Shown: piece by piece, positions 17,285 through 25,577 of the stretch
Position numbering within the stretch: position 1 is the stretch's first letter
How the letters are laid out: each line of letters opens with the position of its first letter
Origin: Bacillus sp. Y1
Lineage (GTDB): Bacteria > Bacillota > Bacilli > Bacillales > Cytobacillaceae
Direction of reading: 5' to 3'
DNA length: 64,000 bases
Assembly: GCF_003586445.1 (NCBI RefSeq)
Contig: NZ_CP030028.1
Span: forward strand, 3,362,501-3,426,500
The notes under the pieces: generated by a model
Told to the model about the DNA's origin: nothing
Databases searched by the model: none
Seen by the model: only the letters and a program-made list of their open reading frames with translations
Made by a program: the position numbers and the translations under genes

Positions 17285-18082
17285 TTACACCGCATTCATA
17301 TCCTTTTTAGTATAGATGAAAAAGCTGGCAATAAGAGCTGAGATGATCCATACCAAACCGACTATCAAATACGACCATTCATACTGACTGTTATTAATAA
17401 TATACATCGAATCAAAATACTTGAATGGAGTGATATATCGAACGGAAGCTTCACCCACTGTAGAACCAAACATTCCAATAAAAAAGAAAGCAAAGACAAC
17501 ACCTAGTGATAAAGAAAGAACCGATTTCAATTTTGGCAATAGCATTGATGCAATCACTCCAATGGCTAAAAACATAACCTGAACAAAAAAGAGCGTAAAT
17601 GAAAGAAGAAAAAATGCTTGTTCATTAAAATTCTCCGTCTTTACGTATAAAGCAATAAAATAAGCAAAGAGAATGAAGGATAGGCTAGTAATGGCAATAG
17701 ACACAAATGCCGCAGAGAGCTTTGACACAATGATCGTTGACCTTGAAACAGGCTTGGTAAGAAGAAAATCGACTGTCTTTTCACGAACCTCCTTGGATAG
17801 GATTGAAGCACCTATCATCATCGCCTGTATCGCACCGCATAACGCAATATACATAAAAACATACGAGTAAAAACCTAGGATGCTAGTAAAGCTACCAATT
17901 TCAATCCCAACGGCATTACGCAATGCTTCCGGAAGAGTTTTTAACAGCTCGTTCACTTGTTCCGCATCTTTCGCAAAGGAAGGAAAAAGTGACATAAAAA
18001 AGAGCACAAGGGTGATAAGGGAAACTGTCCAGATAATCGTCGACTTTCGATAAGCTCTTACTTCATGAAGAAAGATATTCAC
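17285..18082 (-). CDS. ABC-2 type transporter permease (first of a pair)
   Basis: A 265-residue integral membrane protein with about six helices and the loop KEVREKTVDFLLTKPVSRS, matching the neighbouring permease. The GTG start at 18082 lies three bases after the ATPase stop, with AAAAGGAGGAG upstream that overlaps the ATPase 3' end, so the two are translationally coupled. Substrate unknown; antibiotic, peptide or lipid export are the usual roles. Confidence 0.85.
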   Translation of the reverse strand: MNIFLHEVRAYRKSTIIWTVSLITLVLFFMSLFPSFAKDAEQVNELLKTLPEALRNAVGIEIGSFTSILGFYSYVFMYIALCGAIQAMMIGASILSKEVREKTVDFLLTKPVSRSTIIVSKLSAAFVSIAITSLSFILFAYFIALYVKTENFNEQAFFLLSFTLFFVQVMFLAIGVIASMLLPKLKSVLSLSLGVVFAFFFIGMFGSTVGEASVRYITPFKYFDSMYIINNSQYEWSYLIVGLVWIISALIASFFIYTKKDMNAV

Positions 18083-18085
18083 CTT

Positions 18086-18970
18086 CTACTCCTCCTTTTC
18101 GTAGTAGTGCATGAAAATCTCTTCAAGGGTTGGTTCTTCTACCCACAAATTCTTAAGTGGTATTTCTGCTATTTTGCTTATAATTGCATTCATGTTCCCT
18201 TTGTAAATAAAGGATACCGTCTTTTCTTTCACCTTAATATCTGTGGCACCGTCTAGCTGGAAAACTTCAGTAGTTACTTGATTAACAACTTCTAGTCTAA
18301 ATTTCTTATAACTATTCTCTGTTAACGCGCTCATCGTCTCGACTTTCACGATTTCTCCTTCTTTAATAATGGCCACACGATCACAAAGCTTTTGAACCTC
18401 ACTTAAAATATGAGAGGAGAAAAGAATGGTTGCTCCCTTCTTATTTTCTTCTCTTAATAATTCGAAAAATTTCTGTTGCATTAATGGATCCAAGCCACTT
18501 GTAGGCTCATCAAGTATAATGAGCTTCGGTTCGTGTAATAATCCTTGAACGATTCCAACCTTCTTTTTATTGCCAAGCGAAAGATCGTCAATCTTCTTAG
18601 AGAGATCTAGATTTAATGCTTCAGCAAGTTCACGTATTCTCTTTGTACAATCCTTTTTATAAAAGCTTGCAGAATACTTAAGCAAGTCAATAACCTTCAT
18701 ATTGTCATAATAAAAGACCTCTGATGGAAGATAACCAATCTCCTTTTTTATTTCAGGAGCATATTTTATACAGTCCTTCCCAAAAATCGTAGCACTTCCA
18801 CTTGTTGGATAAATAAGTGCAAGCAGTGTTCGAATGGTCGTCGATTTCCCAGCTCCATTTGGTCCAATGAATCCAAAAATCTCCCCTTCTTTTACTGTGA
18901 AGCTGACATTGGAAATTCCTCTTGCTTTTCCATACATTTTCGTTAACAGATTGCTTTCAATCACATTCAT
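18086..18970 (-). CDS. ABC transporter ATP-binding protein
   Basis: A 294-residue ATPase with Walker A GPNGAGKST (36-44), Walker B LIILDEPTSGLDP and H-loop SSHILSE. The signature reads LSLGNKKKVG rather than LSGGQ, a variant seen in this exporter class. It is the first gene of the ATPase-permease-permease operon; AAAGGAGGC is upstream. A sigma-A promoter and a 12-bp-arm palindrome precede it. No linked regulator or sensor kinase is present. Confidence 0.9.
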   Translation of the reverse strand: MNVIESNLLTKMYGKARGISNVSFTVKEGEIFGFIGPNGAGKSTTIRTLLALIYPTSGSATIFGKDCIKYAPEIKKEIGYLPSEVFYYDNMKVIDLLKYSASFYKKDCTKRIRELAEALNLDLSKKIDDLSLGNKKKVGIVQGLLHEPKLIILDEPTSGLDPLMQQKFFELLREENKKGATILFSSHILSEVQKLCDRVAIIKEGEIVKVETMSALTENSYKKFRLEVVNQVTTEVFQLDGATDIKVKEKTVSFIYKGNMNAIISKIAEIPLKNLWVEEPTLEEIFMHYYEKEE

Positions 18971-19011
18971 AAAGAAAGCCTCCTTTTTAGACAGTTGATC
19001 TATCTAACACC

Positions 19012-19040
19012 ATCATACTACATGAAAAATAAGGCAACAA
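19012..19040 (-). promoter_or_regulatory. Sigma-A promoter of the ABC exporter operon
   Basis: On the minus strand: TTGTTG (19040-19035), a 17-base spacer, and TATGAT (19017-19012), about 40 bases before the ATPase ATG. Confidence 0.65.
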
Positions 19041-19042
19041 TA

Positions 19043-19080
19043 ATTTTATGAAATATTTTTATTAAAACATTTCATAAAAT
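19043..19080. promoter_or_regulatory. Inverted repeat next to the ABC exporter promoter
   Basis: ATTTTATGAAAT (19043-19054) and ATTTCATAAAAT (19069-19080) are perfect 12-bp arms separated by 14 bases, ending three bases upstream of the -35 box of the exporter promoter. This position suits an activator or a looping repressor. It also lies upstream of the zwf promoter on the other strand. Confidence 0.5.
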
Positions 19081-19162
19081 AAATAAATAACGCTTTCATT
19101 TTCATTGAGGATAGTTCAAGCGATTTGGTTAAAAATAAATACGTAATTTTGTGAAGAATTAT

Positions 19163-19191
19163 TTGCTTATTTCGCTAGAAACCGATAAAAT
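19163..19191 (+). promoter_or_regulatory. Sigma-A promoter of zwf
   Basis: TTGCTT (19163-19168), a 17-base spacer, and TAAAAT (19186-19191), about 80 bases before the zwf start. Confidence 0.6.
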
Positions 19192-19270
19192 TCTGTACTT
19201 GTATAGGTCAATTTTTTTTTATAAAAATACATATATAACATGGAAATACCCTGGAAGAGAGGTTCTTAAC

Positions 19271-20773
19271 GTGACACAAAACGAGAAACCGACTGCATTA
19301 ATCATGATATTTGGAGCAACTGGTGATTTAGCAAATAGAAAACTGTATCCTTCGCTCTATAAACTGTTTGAAAAAGGAAAGCTTTCAGACAAATTTGCTG
19401 TAATCGGAGTTGCCAGAAGACCATTAACAAATGAGGAATTCCAAGAGAACATCAAAAAATCGGTAAAGTCTTCTATTCAAAAAGAAAATCGAATTGATGA
19501 ATTTGCTTCGCATTTTTACTATCATTCACATGATGTAACTGATTCAAATTCATACGCAGTCCTTAATAACCTAGCAAATCAACTTGACTCAAATTATGAT
19601 TTACAAGGCAACCGCATCTTTTATTTAGCGATGGCACCAGAGTTCTTTGGAACCATTGCACTCCATTTAAAAGAAGATGGTTTGACCAATGTGAGTGGGT
19701 TTAAACGCTTAGTCATTGAAAAACCATTTGGTCATGATCTTCAATCAGCACAAGAGCTAAATGATCAAATCCGAACTGCCTTCTCTGAAGATGAAGTGTA
19801 CAGAATTGACCATTACCTAGGAAAAGAAATGGTTCAAAATATAGAAGTTATTCGATTCGCGAATGCGATTTTCGAACCGCTTTGGAACAACCGTTATATT
19901 TCGAATATTCAAGTAACTTCTAGTGAGGTTCTTGGAGTTGAAGAGCGCGGACGCTACTATGAGAAAAGCGGTGCGTTAAGAGATATGGTTCAAAACCATA
20001 TGCTCCAAATGGTTGCATTACTTGCGATGGAGCCGCCAATTAAGCTAACAACAGAAGAAATTCGCTCTGAAAAGGTGAGAGTCCTCCGTGCTCTTCGTCC
20101 AATTGAAGGTGAAGAAGTAAAAGAATACTTCGTTCGCGGCCAATATGACAAAGGCACGGTAGAAGGCACAGAAGTTTTAGGGTACCGTGAAGAGCAAATG
20201 GTTAACCCTGAATCTAACACGGAAACATATGTAGCTGGAAAACTGATGATTGACAATTTCCGCTGGGCAGGGGTTCCTATTTATATACGTACAGGAAAGA
20301 GAATGGATTCCAAATCTACAAAAATTGTTATCCAGTTTAAAGACATTCCTATGAACCTATATTATAGCCCGGAGGAAACATTGAATCCGAACCTGCTTGT
20401 GATTCATATTCAACCAGACGAAGGCATTACGCTTCATCTAAATGCGAAAAAAGCGGGTCAAAACATCGCAGCAACTCCTGTTAAGTTAAACTATGCAAAT
20501 CGTGGGATCGATGGGTTAAATACACCAGAGGCATACGAGAAGCTTCTATTCGATTGCATGCGCGGTGATGCAACCAACTTTACACATTGGGATGAAGTTG
20601 CTCTATCTTGGAGCTTTGTTGATAAGATTTCTGATGTTTGGGAAAATCAAAAGGCCGAGAACTACCCTAACTACAACGCAGGTACTGTGGGCCCTCGTGA
20701 AGCGGATGAGCTTCTTGAGAAGGATGGATTCCATTGGTGGCCAATCTCTAATTTTGACGTTGATAAGTGCTAA
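19271..20773 (+). CDS. zwf: Glucose-6-phosphate 1-dehydrogenase
   Basis: First enzyme of the oxidative pentose phosphate pathway; makes 6-phosphogluconolactone and NADPH. 500 residues. The cofactor loop GATGDLANRK (from residue 15) and the substrate/catalytic motif RIDHYLGKE (178-186) are clear. The GTG at 19271 follows AGAGAGG; the frame extends upstream to 19151 but that part is AT-rich and has no ribosome site. It is convergent with gndA, the third enzyme of the same pathway. Confidence 0.96.
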   Translation: MTQNEKPTALIMIFGATGDLANRKLYPSLYKLFEKGKLSDKFAVIGVARRPLTNEEFQENIKKSVKSSIQKENRIDEFASHFYYHSHDVTDSNSYAVLNNLANQLDSNYDLQGNRIFYLAMAPEFFGTIALHLKEDGLTNVSGFKRLVIEKPFGHDLQSAQELNDQIRTAFSEDEVYRIDHYLGKEMVQNIEVIRFANAIFEPLWNNRYISNIQVTSSEVLGVEERGRYYEKSGALRDMVQNHMLQMVALLAMEPPIKLTTEEIRSEKVRVLRALRPIEGEEVKEYFVRGQYDKGTVEGTEVLGYREEQMVNPESNTETYVAGKLMIDNFRWAGVPIYIRTGKRMDSKSTKIVIQFKDIPMNLYYSPEETLNPNLLVIHIQPDEGITLHLNAKKAGQNIAATPVKLNYANRGIDGLNTPEAYEKLLFDCMRGDATNFTHWDEVALSWSFVDKISDVWENQKAENYPNYNAGTVGPREADELLEKDGFHWWPISNFDVDKC

Positions 20774-20778
20774 AAAAT

Positions 20779-20811
20779 AAGCTCCTGTCCATTTAGGATA
20801 GGAGCTTTTTT
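20779..20811 (+). terminator. Terminator after zwf
   Basis: AAGCTCCTGTCC pairs with GGATAGGAGCTT, followed by TTTT. Confidence 0.85.
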
Positions 20812-20840
20812 ACGCCCCCCAGCCGCTTTTCAATGGCACG

Positions 20841-20870
20841 CAAAATAGCCTACCCTATTGGGTAGGCTAT
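20841..20870 (-). terminator. Terminator after gndA
   Basis: Perfect 11-bp stem ATAGCCTACCC / GGGTAGGCTAT with a four-base loop, followed by TTT on the minus strand. Confidence 0.8.
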
Positions 20871-20887
20871 AGTTGCTTCTAGAAGGC

Positions 20888-22294
20888 TTAGAACCAGTTT
20901 GTATGGAATGTTCCTTCTTTATCTGTACGTTGGTACGTATGTGCACCAAAATAGTCACGTTGAGCTTGTAACAGATTCGCTGGCAGTGTTTCTGTACGGT
21001 AGCTGTCATAGTATGAAAGCGCAGCAGAGAAACATGGTACAGGAATACCGTTTTGAACGGCAACAACCATGATGTCACGAAGAGCATGCTGGTAGCTTTC
21101 AACAATTTCCTTGAAATATGGATCAAGTAATAAGTTTTTAAGCTGTCCGTCACGATCATATGCTTCTTTAATCTTTTGAAGGAATTGAGCACGAATAATA
21201 CATCCTCCACGGAAGATCATTGCAATTTCTCCATATTGTAAATCCCAGTTATATTCTTCTGAAGCTGCACGCATTTGTGCGAAGCCTTGTGCGTATGAAC
21301 AAATCTTACTCATATAAAGAGCTTTACGAACTGACTCGATAAATGCCTTCTTATCACCAGTAAATTCCTTCGCAGTTGGTCCACCTAATACTTTGCTAGC
21401 ATGAACACGTTCCTCCTTCATTGCTGAAAGGAAACGAGCGAATACGGACTCCGTAATGATTGGTAGTGGTACCCCAAGGTCAAGAGAACTTTGGCTTGTC
21501 CACTTACCTGTTCCCTTTTGCCCTGCTGTATCAAGGATAACATCAACAAGTGGCTTACCTGTTTCTTCGTCTTTTTTCGTAAAAATATCAGCTGTAATTT
21601 CGATTAAGTAGCTATCTAGCTCGCCTTTGTTCCACTCAGCAAATACTTCATGAAGCTCGTCTGCACTAAGACCAAGTACATGCTTTAATAGGAAGTATGA
21701 CTCAGAGATTAACTGCATATCTCCGTATTCGATTCCATTATGAACCATTTTCACATAGTGACCTGCTCCATCTGGACCGATATACGTTGTACAAGGCTCA
21801 CCGTCAACCTTCGCTGAGATATCCTTAAAGATAGGTGCAATTAACTCATATGCTTCTTTTTGTCCACCTGGCATAATAGAAGGCCCTTTAAGCGCACCCT
21901 CTTCTCCGCCGGAAACGCCTGTTCCAACAAAGTGGATACCTAATTCACTAAGTTCTTTATTGCGGCGCTGTGTATCAACAAAATATGTGTTTCCACCGTC
22001 AATAACGATATCACCTTTATCAAGTAATGGCTTTAATTGATCAATTGTTGCATCAGTTGGCCCACCAGCTTTAACCATAAGCATGATTTTACGTGGCTTT
22101 TCTAATGATTCAACAAATTCTTCCATGCTATATGTACCAAATATATTTTTTCCATTTGATTCCGCAAGCATTTCATCTGTTTTTTCGCTTGAACGATTGT
22201 AAACTGAGACTGTATAGCCTCGGCTCTCGATGTTCCAAGCAAGGTTTTTCCCCATTACCGCTAACCCAATAACTCCAAATTGTTGTTTTGTCAT
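20888..22294 (-). CDS. gndA: 6-phosphogluconate dehydrogenase, decarboxylating
   Basis: Oxidises 6-phosphogluconate to ribulose 5-phosphate and CO2 with NADP. 468 residues, the standard length. Visible: Rossmann motif [31 protein letters not shown], the substrate motif [26 protein letters not shown], and [13 protein letters not shown] near the C-terminus. GAAGGGAAG precedes the ATG. Paired tail-to-tail with zwf. Confidence 0.97.
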   Translation of the reverse strand: MTKQQFGVIGLAVMGKNLAWNIESRGYTVSVYNRSSEKTDEMLAESNGKNIFGTYSMEEFVESLEKPRKIMLMVKAGGPTDATIDQLKPLLDKGDIVIDGGNTYFVDTQRRNKELSELGIHFVGTGVSGGEEGALKGPSIMPGGQKEAYELIAPIFKDISAKVDGEPCTTYIGPDGAGHYVKMVHNGIEYGDMQLISESYFLLKHVLGLSADELHEVFAEWNKGELDSYLIEITADIFTKKDEETGKPLVDVILDTAGQKGTGKWTSQSSLDLGVPLPIITESVFARFLSAMKEERVHASKVLGGPTAKEFTGDKKAFIESVRKALYMSKICSYAQGFAQMRAASEEYNWDLQYGEIAMIFRGGCIIRAQFLQKIKEAYDRDGQLKNLLLDPYFKEIVESYQHALRDIMVVAVQNGIPVPCFSAALSYYDSYRTETLPANLLQAQRDYFGAHTYQRTDKEGTFHTNWF

Positions 22295-22326
22295 TTTTTT
22301 ACTTCCCTTCTAGCTAAATACTTATA

Positions 22327-22354
22327 TACATAAGAATCCACTTTACTTTAGCAA
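22327..22354 (-). promoter_or_regulatory. Candidate sigma-A promoter of gndA
   Basis: On the minus strand: TTGCTA (22354-22349), a 16-base spacer, and TATGTA (22332-22327), about 35 bases before the gene. Confidence 0.4.
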
Positions 22355-22429
22355 GATTAAGCAAAAAGCGCAAGTAAGGTGATTAATTAAATATTCAAAT
22401 ATATTTTTTCCTGAATTTCTTTAACTATG

Positions 22430-23704
22430 TTACTCTTCTTTCCTATCTCTCGCCGTATGTAAAAAATCTTTATTAAAGCTTGTATCTGTACCAATTGACG
22501 GCGTTTGTTTTTTCTTTCGAGCCATTCCTGCCCGATTTATGATGGCTGTACCGTACTTTTCTTTTAATTTTGAAACAGCATTTAATAACGGCTCTTTTTT
22601 TGCATCACGTTCATAAGAGAAAAGATCGAGCTGTTTCACTGCTTCATTAACATGTATTAAGTCTGTACCTGTGATTCCAAGAAGGCGGATGGCATTCCCA
22701 TTCCAATTGGAATGAAACAATTTTTTGGCAAGCTGAGAAATTTCATCTTGTTTATCTACTGGATTATTTAGTTTTTTACTTCTAGTCAACGTTTTTCGAT
22801 CCTTATAACGTATCGTTACACTTAATCCCGTTGCCAACACTTGCTTTGCTTTTAGTCTTGCAGATACTTTTTCTGCCAGCTTCTCCAAAACTTCGTTTAA
22901 CTCTCTGACATTTGTGACATCCTTCGGAAGCGTGGTTGAGTTTCCAACACTTTTAAAGTCAGAAACAGAATTTGGGTCCACTTCTCGGAAATCCATACCA
23001 TTCGCTCGTTCCTTCAGACGTACTCCATTGATTCCGAGAAGTGATTTTAACTGAATCTCATTTCCTTTTGCTAAGTCACCAATCGTATGTATTCCAATTG
23101 TTTTTAATTTCTCAGCTGTCTTTTGACCAACACCGTGCATTTCTCCCACATTCATTGGCCACAGAACATGTTTGATATCTCTTTTTCTAAGAACCGTTAT
23201 TCCTAATGGCTTTTTCATATCAGATGCTGTTTTTGCTAAAAATTTATTGGGAGCAATTCCGATGCTGCAAGGAAGATCAAACTGTTCTAACATCCTTGCT
23301 TGAATCGTTTTTGCAATTTCAAGAGGTGATCCAAACTCGTAGCTTTCAGTAATATCTACATATCCTTCATCAATGGAAACCGGCTCGACAAGGTCCGAAA
23401 ACTGCCTTAACAGATCAAAGATTGCGACAGAGGCAGCCCGATAGCGCTCAAAATTGGGTTTCATCACAATTAACTCAGGGCATAGTTTTCTAGCTTCCCA
23501 TAACGGCATTGTCGTTCTCACCCCTACATTTCTTGCTTCATAGCTGCAGGTAACAATGATTCCGCGTCTTTCCTCAACATTGCCCGCAATCGCAAGTGGC
23601 TTCCCCTTTAAACTTTGATCGTAAGCCATTTCCACGGATGCATAAAAGCTATTCATATCCACATGAAGGATGACACGACCGTTTTTCGGGTACATTTCTC
23701 GCAT
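22430..23704 (-). CDS. dinB: DNA polymerase IV (Y family)
   Basis: Translesion DNA polymerase, 424 residues. Catalytic motifs are HVDMNSFYASVE (first acidic residue and steric gate) and EPVSIDEGYVDIT (second acidic pair), with the helix-hairpin-helix KLKTIGIHTIGDLA and a little-finger domain. The ATG at 23704 is chosen because GGAGGTG lies five bases upstream; the frame continues to 23722. It corresponds to B. subtilis yqjH (polYB) in position. No canonical beta-clamp motif was assigned at the C-terminus. Confidence 0.93.
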   Translation of the reverse strand: MREMYPKNGRVILHVDMNSFYASVEMAYDQSLKGKPLAIAGNVEERRGIIVTCSYEARNVGVRTTMPLWEARKLCPELIVMKPNFERYRAASVAIFDLLRQFSDLVEPVSIDEGYVDITESYEFGSPLEIAKTIQARMLEQFDLPCSIGIAPNKFLAKTASDMKKPLGITVLRKRDIKHVLWPMNVGEMHGVGQKTAEKLKTIGIHTIGDLAKGNEIQLKSLLGINGVRLKERANGMDFREVDPNSVSDFKSVGNSTTLPKDVTNVRELNEVLEKLAEKVSARLKAKQVLATGLSVTIRYKDRKTLTRSKKLNNPVDKQDEISQLAKKLFHSNWNGNAIRLLGITGTDLIHVNEAVKQLDLFSYERDAKKEPLLNAVSKLKEKYGTAIINRAGMARKKKQTPSIGTDTSFNKDFLHTARDRKEE

Positions 23705-23756
23705 AGCCCACCTCCTCACCATTGTCCTTATATTTTACCAGAAGAATTGGAAGACG

Positions 23757-23789
23757 AAAAAAAAAAGAGAGCCACAACCTGGCTACTCT
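23757..23789 (-). terminator. Terminator after the CheW gene
   Basis: On the minus strand AGAGTAGCCA pairs with TGGCTCTCT (one bulge), followed by ten Ts. The cheW stop lies in the left arm. Confidence 0.8.
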
Positions 23790-24256
23790 TCTTGGTGTGA
23801 TTTCATATATTGTTGGATTTCATTTATTCCTTCTAGCGATTGAACAAGCATAGATGGATCGATCATTGTAATTAAACGAGAATCCAAGTTGGCAATGGAA
23901 GAAAAGTAACTTGTTTTATTAAATGCTACTAACCCTAACTGCTTTAAATTTTCCTTTTCAATATCAATAATCTCTTTTGCGTCGTTAACAAGGACTCCAA
24001 TGGTTAATTCATCTGTCTTTACGACAATCATCCTCGTTTGATCGTTGTACTGAATGGTTCGGTGATATAAGATCTCCTCAAAATCAAGAACAGGCAGTAA
24101 TTCTCCTCTTACTTTCACGATTCCTTTCACGTACACAGGTAAATGAGGGATTGGTGTAATTCCTTGCACCTTCTCTATCGAAATCACATGTTCAATAGGA
24201 ATACCGTATTCTTCCGTCCCAACTTGAAAAACGACTACTTTTGTTGTTGTAAGCAT
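23783..24256 (-). CDS. Orphan CheW-domain protein
   Basis: A 157-residue protein made of one CheW domain: KVVVFQVGTEEYGIPIEHVISI at the start, then IPHLPVYVKGIVKVRGELLPVLDF, the usual CheW hydrophobic core, and a ~25-residue C-terminal helix. No CheV-type receiver domain follows. CheW adapters link chemoreceptors to the CheA kinase. No other chemotaxis or flagellar gene is in the window apart from the FapA-like protein, so it is isolated here. Start at 24256 behind TTGGAGCGAG. It has its own terminator. Confidence 0.88.
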   Translation of the reverse strand: MLTTTKVVVFQVGTEEYGIPIEHVISIEKVQGITPIPHLPVYVKGIVKVRGELLPVLDFEEILYHRTIQYNDQTRMIVVKTDELTIGVLVNDAKEIIDIEKENLKQLGLVAFNKTSYFSSIANLDSRLITMIDPSMLVQSLEGINEIQQYMKSHQEE

Positions 24257-24344
24257 GGGTACTCGCTCCAATCTAGCACAAAGGCATCATACTTTATACC
24301 TGTATCATACTAACATTCCTGCTATTTTGTCTATCGAAAGTAAC

Positions 24345-24378
24345 AAAAAAAAGAGTGAAGGATCTCTCCTCACTCTTT
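24345..24378 (-). terminator. Terminator after the peptidase gene
   Basis: AAAGAGTGAAGGA pairs with TCCTCACTCTTT; on the minus strand it is followed by eight Ts. Confidence 0.85.
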
Positions 24379-24383
24379 GTCTA

Positions 24384-25502
24384 TTAAGCAGACACTTCTT
24401 CAATGATAGCAATTACATACTCTGCCAACTTATTGAGTTCTTCAATAGGCATTCTTTCATTCGTTGTGTGAATCTCTTCATAACCCACTGCTAGGTTTAC
24501 GGTAGGGATTCCAAATCCAGCTATTACATTCGCATCACTGCCCCCGCCGCTTCTTAACAGCTCAGAGGATCGACCAATTTTGGCAGCCGCTTTTCTCGCT
24601 ACTTCAACCACATGGTCTCCTTCTCCAAATTTAAAGCCAGGGTACATTACTTGAACATCAACCTCTGCTCTGCCACCCATTTCTGAGGCAACTTCTTCGA
24701 AAGCAGCTTTCATTTTTTGAACTTGCTCTTCCATCTTCTCATTTACCAACGAGCGTGCCTCAGCTAAAATTTCAACGTGATCACAAACGATATTGGTTTG
24801 CGAACCGCCTTCAAAACGACCGATATTTGCAGTTGTTTCCTCATCAATGCGACCAAGAGGCATTCTTGAAATGGCTTTTGCTGCAATCGTAATAGCCGAT
24901 ATCCCTTTTTCAGGTGCCACGCCAGCATGTGCTGTCTTTCCAAAAATCGTTGCCTTTACTTTTGCCTGCGTAGGTGCAGCAACAATAATATTACCTACTT
25001 TACCGTCACTATCTAGAGCATAGCCGTATTTTGCTACAAGTAAGGTTGGATCTAATGCTTTGGCACCAACCAATCCAGACTCTTCTCCAACAGTAATGAT
25101 AAATTGAATCGTTCCGTGCGATATAGATTGTTCCTTTAACACACGAACCACTTCAAGCATAACGGCAAGTCCCGCTTTATCATCCGCTCCGAGAATGGTT
25201 GTACCATCTGTTACTACATAACCATCCTTAATGCTTGGTTTGATGCCTTTACCCGGCACAACCGTATCCATATGGGAAGTGAAGTAGATTGTGTCTACCT
25301 GCTCCTTTGAGCCTTTAAGTGTACAAATTAAGTTTCCTGCCCCGTGTCCAGTCGTTGCAGTTGTATCGTCTTCAACCACGTCAACGCCTAGCTCTAAAAA
25401 TTTCTGTTTTAATACCTTTGCAATTTCTGCTTCATTTTTCGTTTCTGAGTCCACTTGAACGAGCTCAAGAAATTCCTTTAACAATCTTTCTTCATTAATC
25501 AT
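24384..25502 (-). CDS. M20-family peptidase T-like zinc aminopeptidase (YqjE-like)
   Basis: A 372-residue M20 peptidase. Zinc-binding and catalytic motifs are FTSHMDTVVPG, ILGADDKAGLA (bridging Asp), VGEESGLVGA (catalytic and metal Glu) and a C-terminal histidine in GYEEIHTTNERM. The dimerisation insert starts around PTQAKVKATIFGKTAHAG. B. subtilis YqjE has the same length and neighbourhood. It probably releases N-terminal residues from small peptides in the cytoplasm. The ATG at 25502 is preferred because GGAGG lies just upstream. Confidence 0.92.
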   Translation of the reverse strand: MINEERLLKEFLELVQVDSETKNEAEIAKVLKQKFLELGVDVVEDDTTATTGHGAGNLICTLKGSKEQVDTIYFTSHMDTVVPGKGIKPSIKDGYVVTDGTTILGADDKAGLAVMLEVVRVLKEQSISHGTIQFIITVGEESGLVGAKALDPTLLVAKYGYALDSDGKVGNIIVAAPTQAKVKATIFGKTAHAGVAPEKGISAITIAAKAISRMPLGRIDEETTANIGRFEGGSQTNIVCDHVEILAEARSLVNEKMEEQVQKMKAAFEEVASEMGGRAEVDVQVMYPGFKFGEGDHVVEVARKAAAKIGRSSELLRSGGGSDANVIAGFGIPTVNLAVGYEEIHTTNERMPIEELNKLAEYVIAIIEEVSA

Positions 25503-25577
25503 CCTGTACCCTCCATCAATCATTCACTCACTCTTGTAGTATAACTTTTTCTTATCATAATCAGCAAATGAATGGGT

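Noticed and set aside
19151..19270. 40-residue N-terminal extension of Zwf
   Set aside because: AT-rich, no ribosome site, overlaps the putative zwf promoter; the GTG at 19271 fits the family N-terminus.
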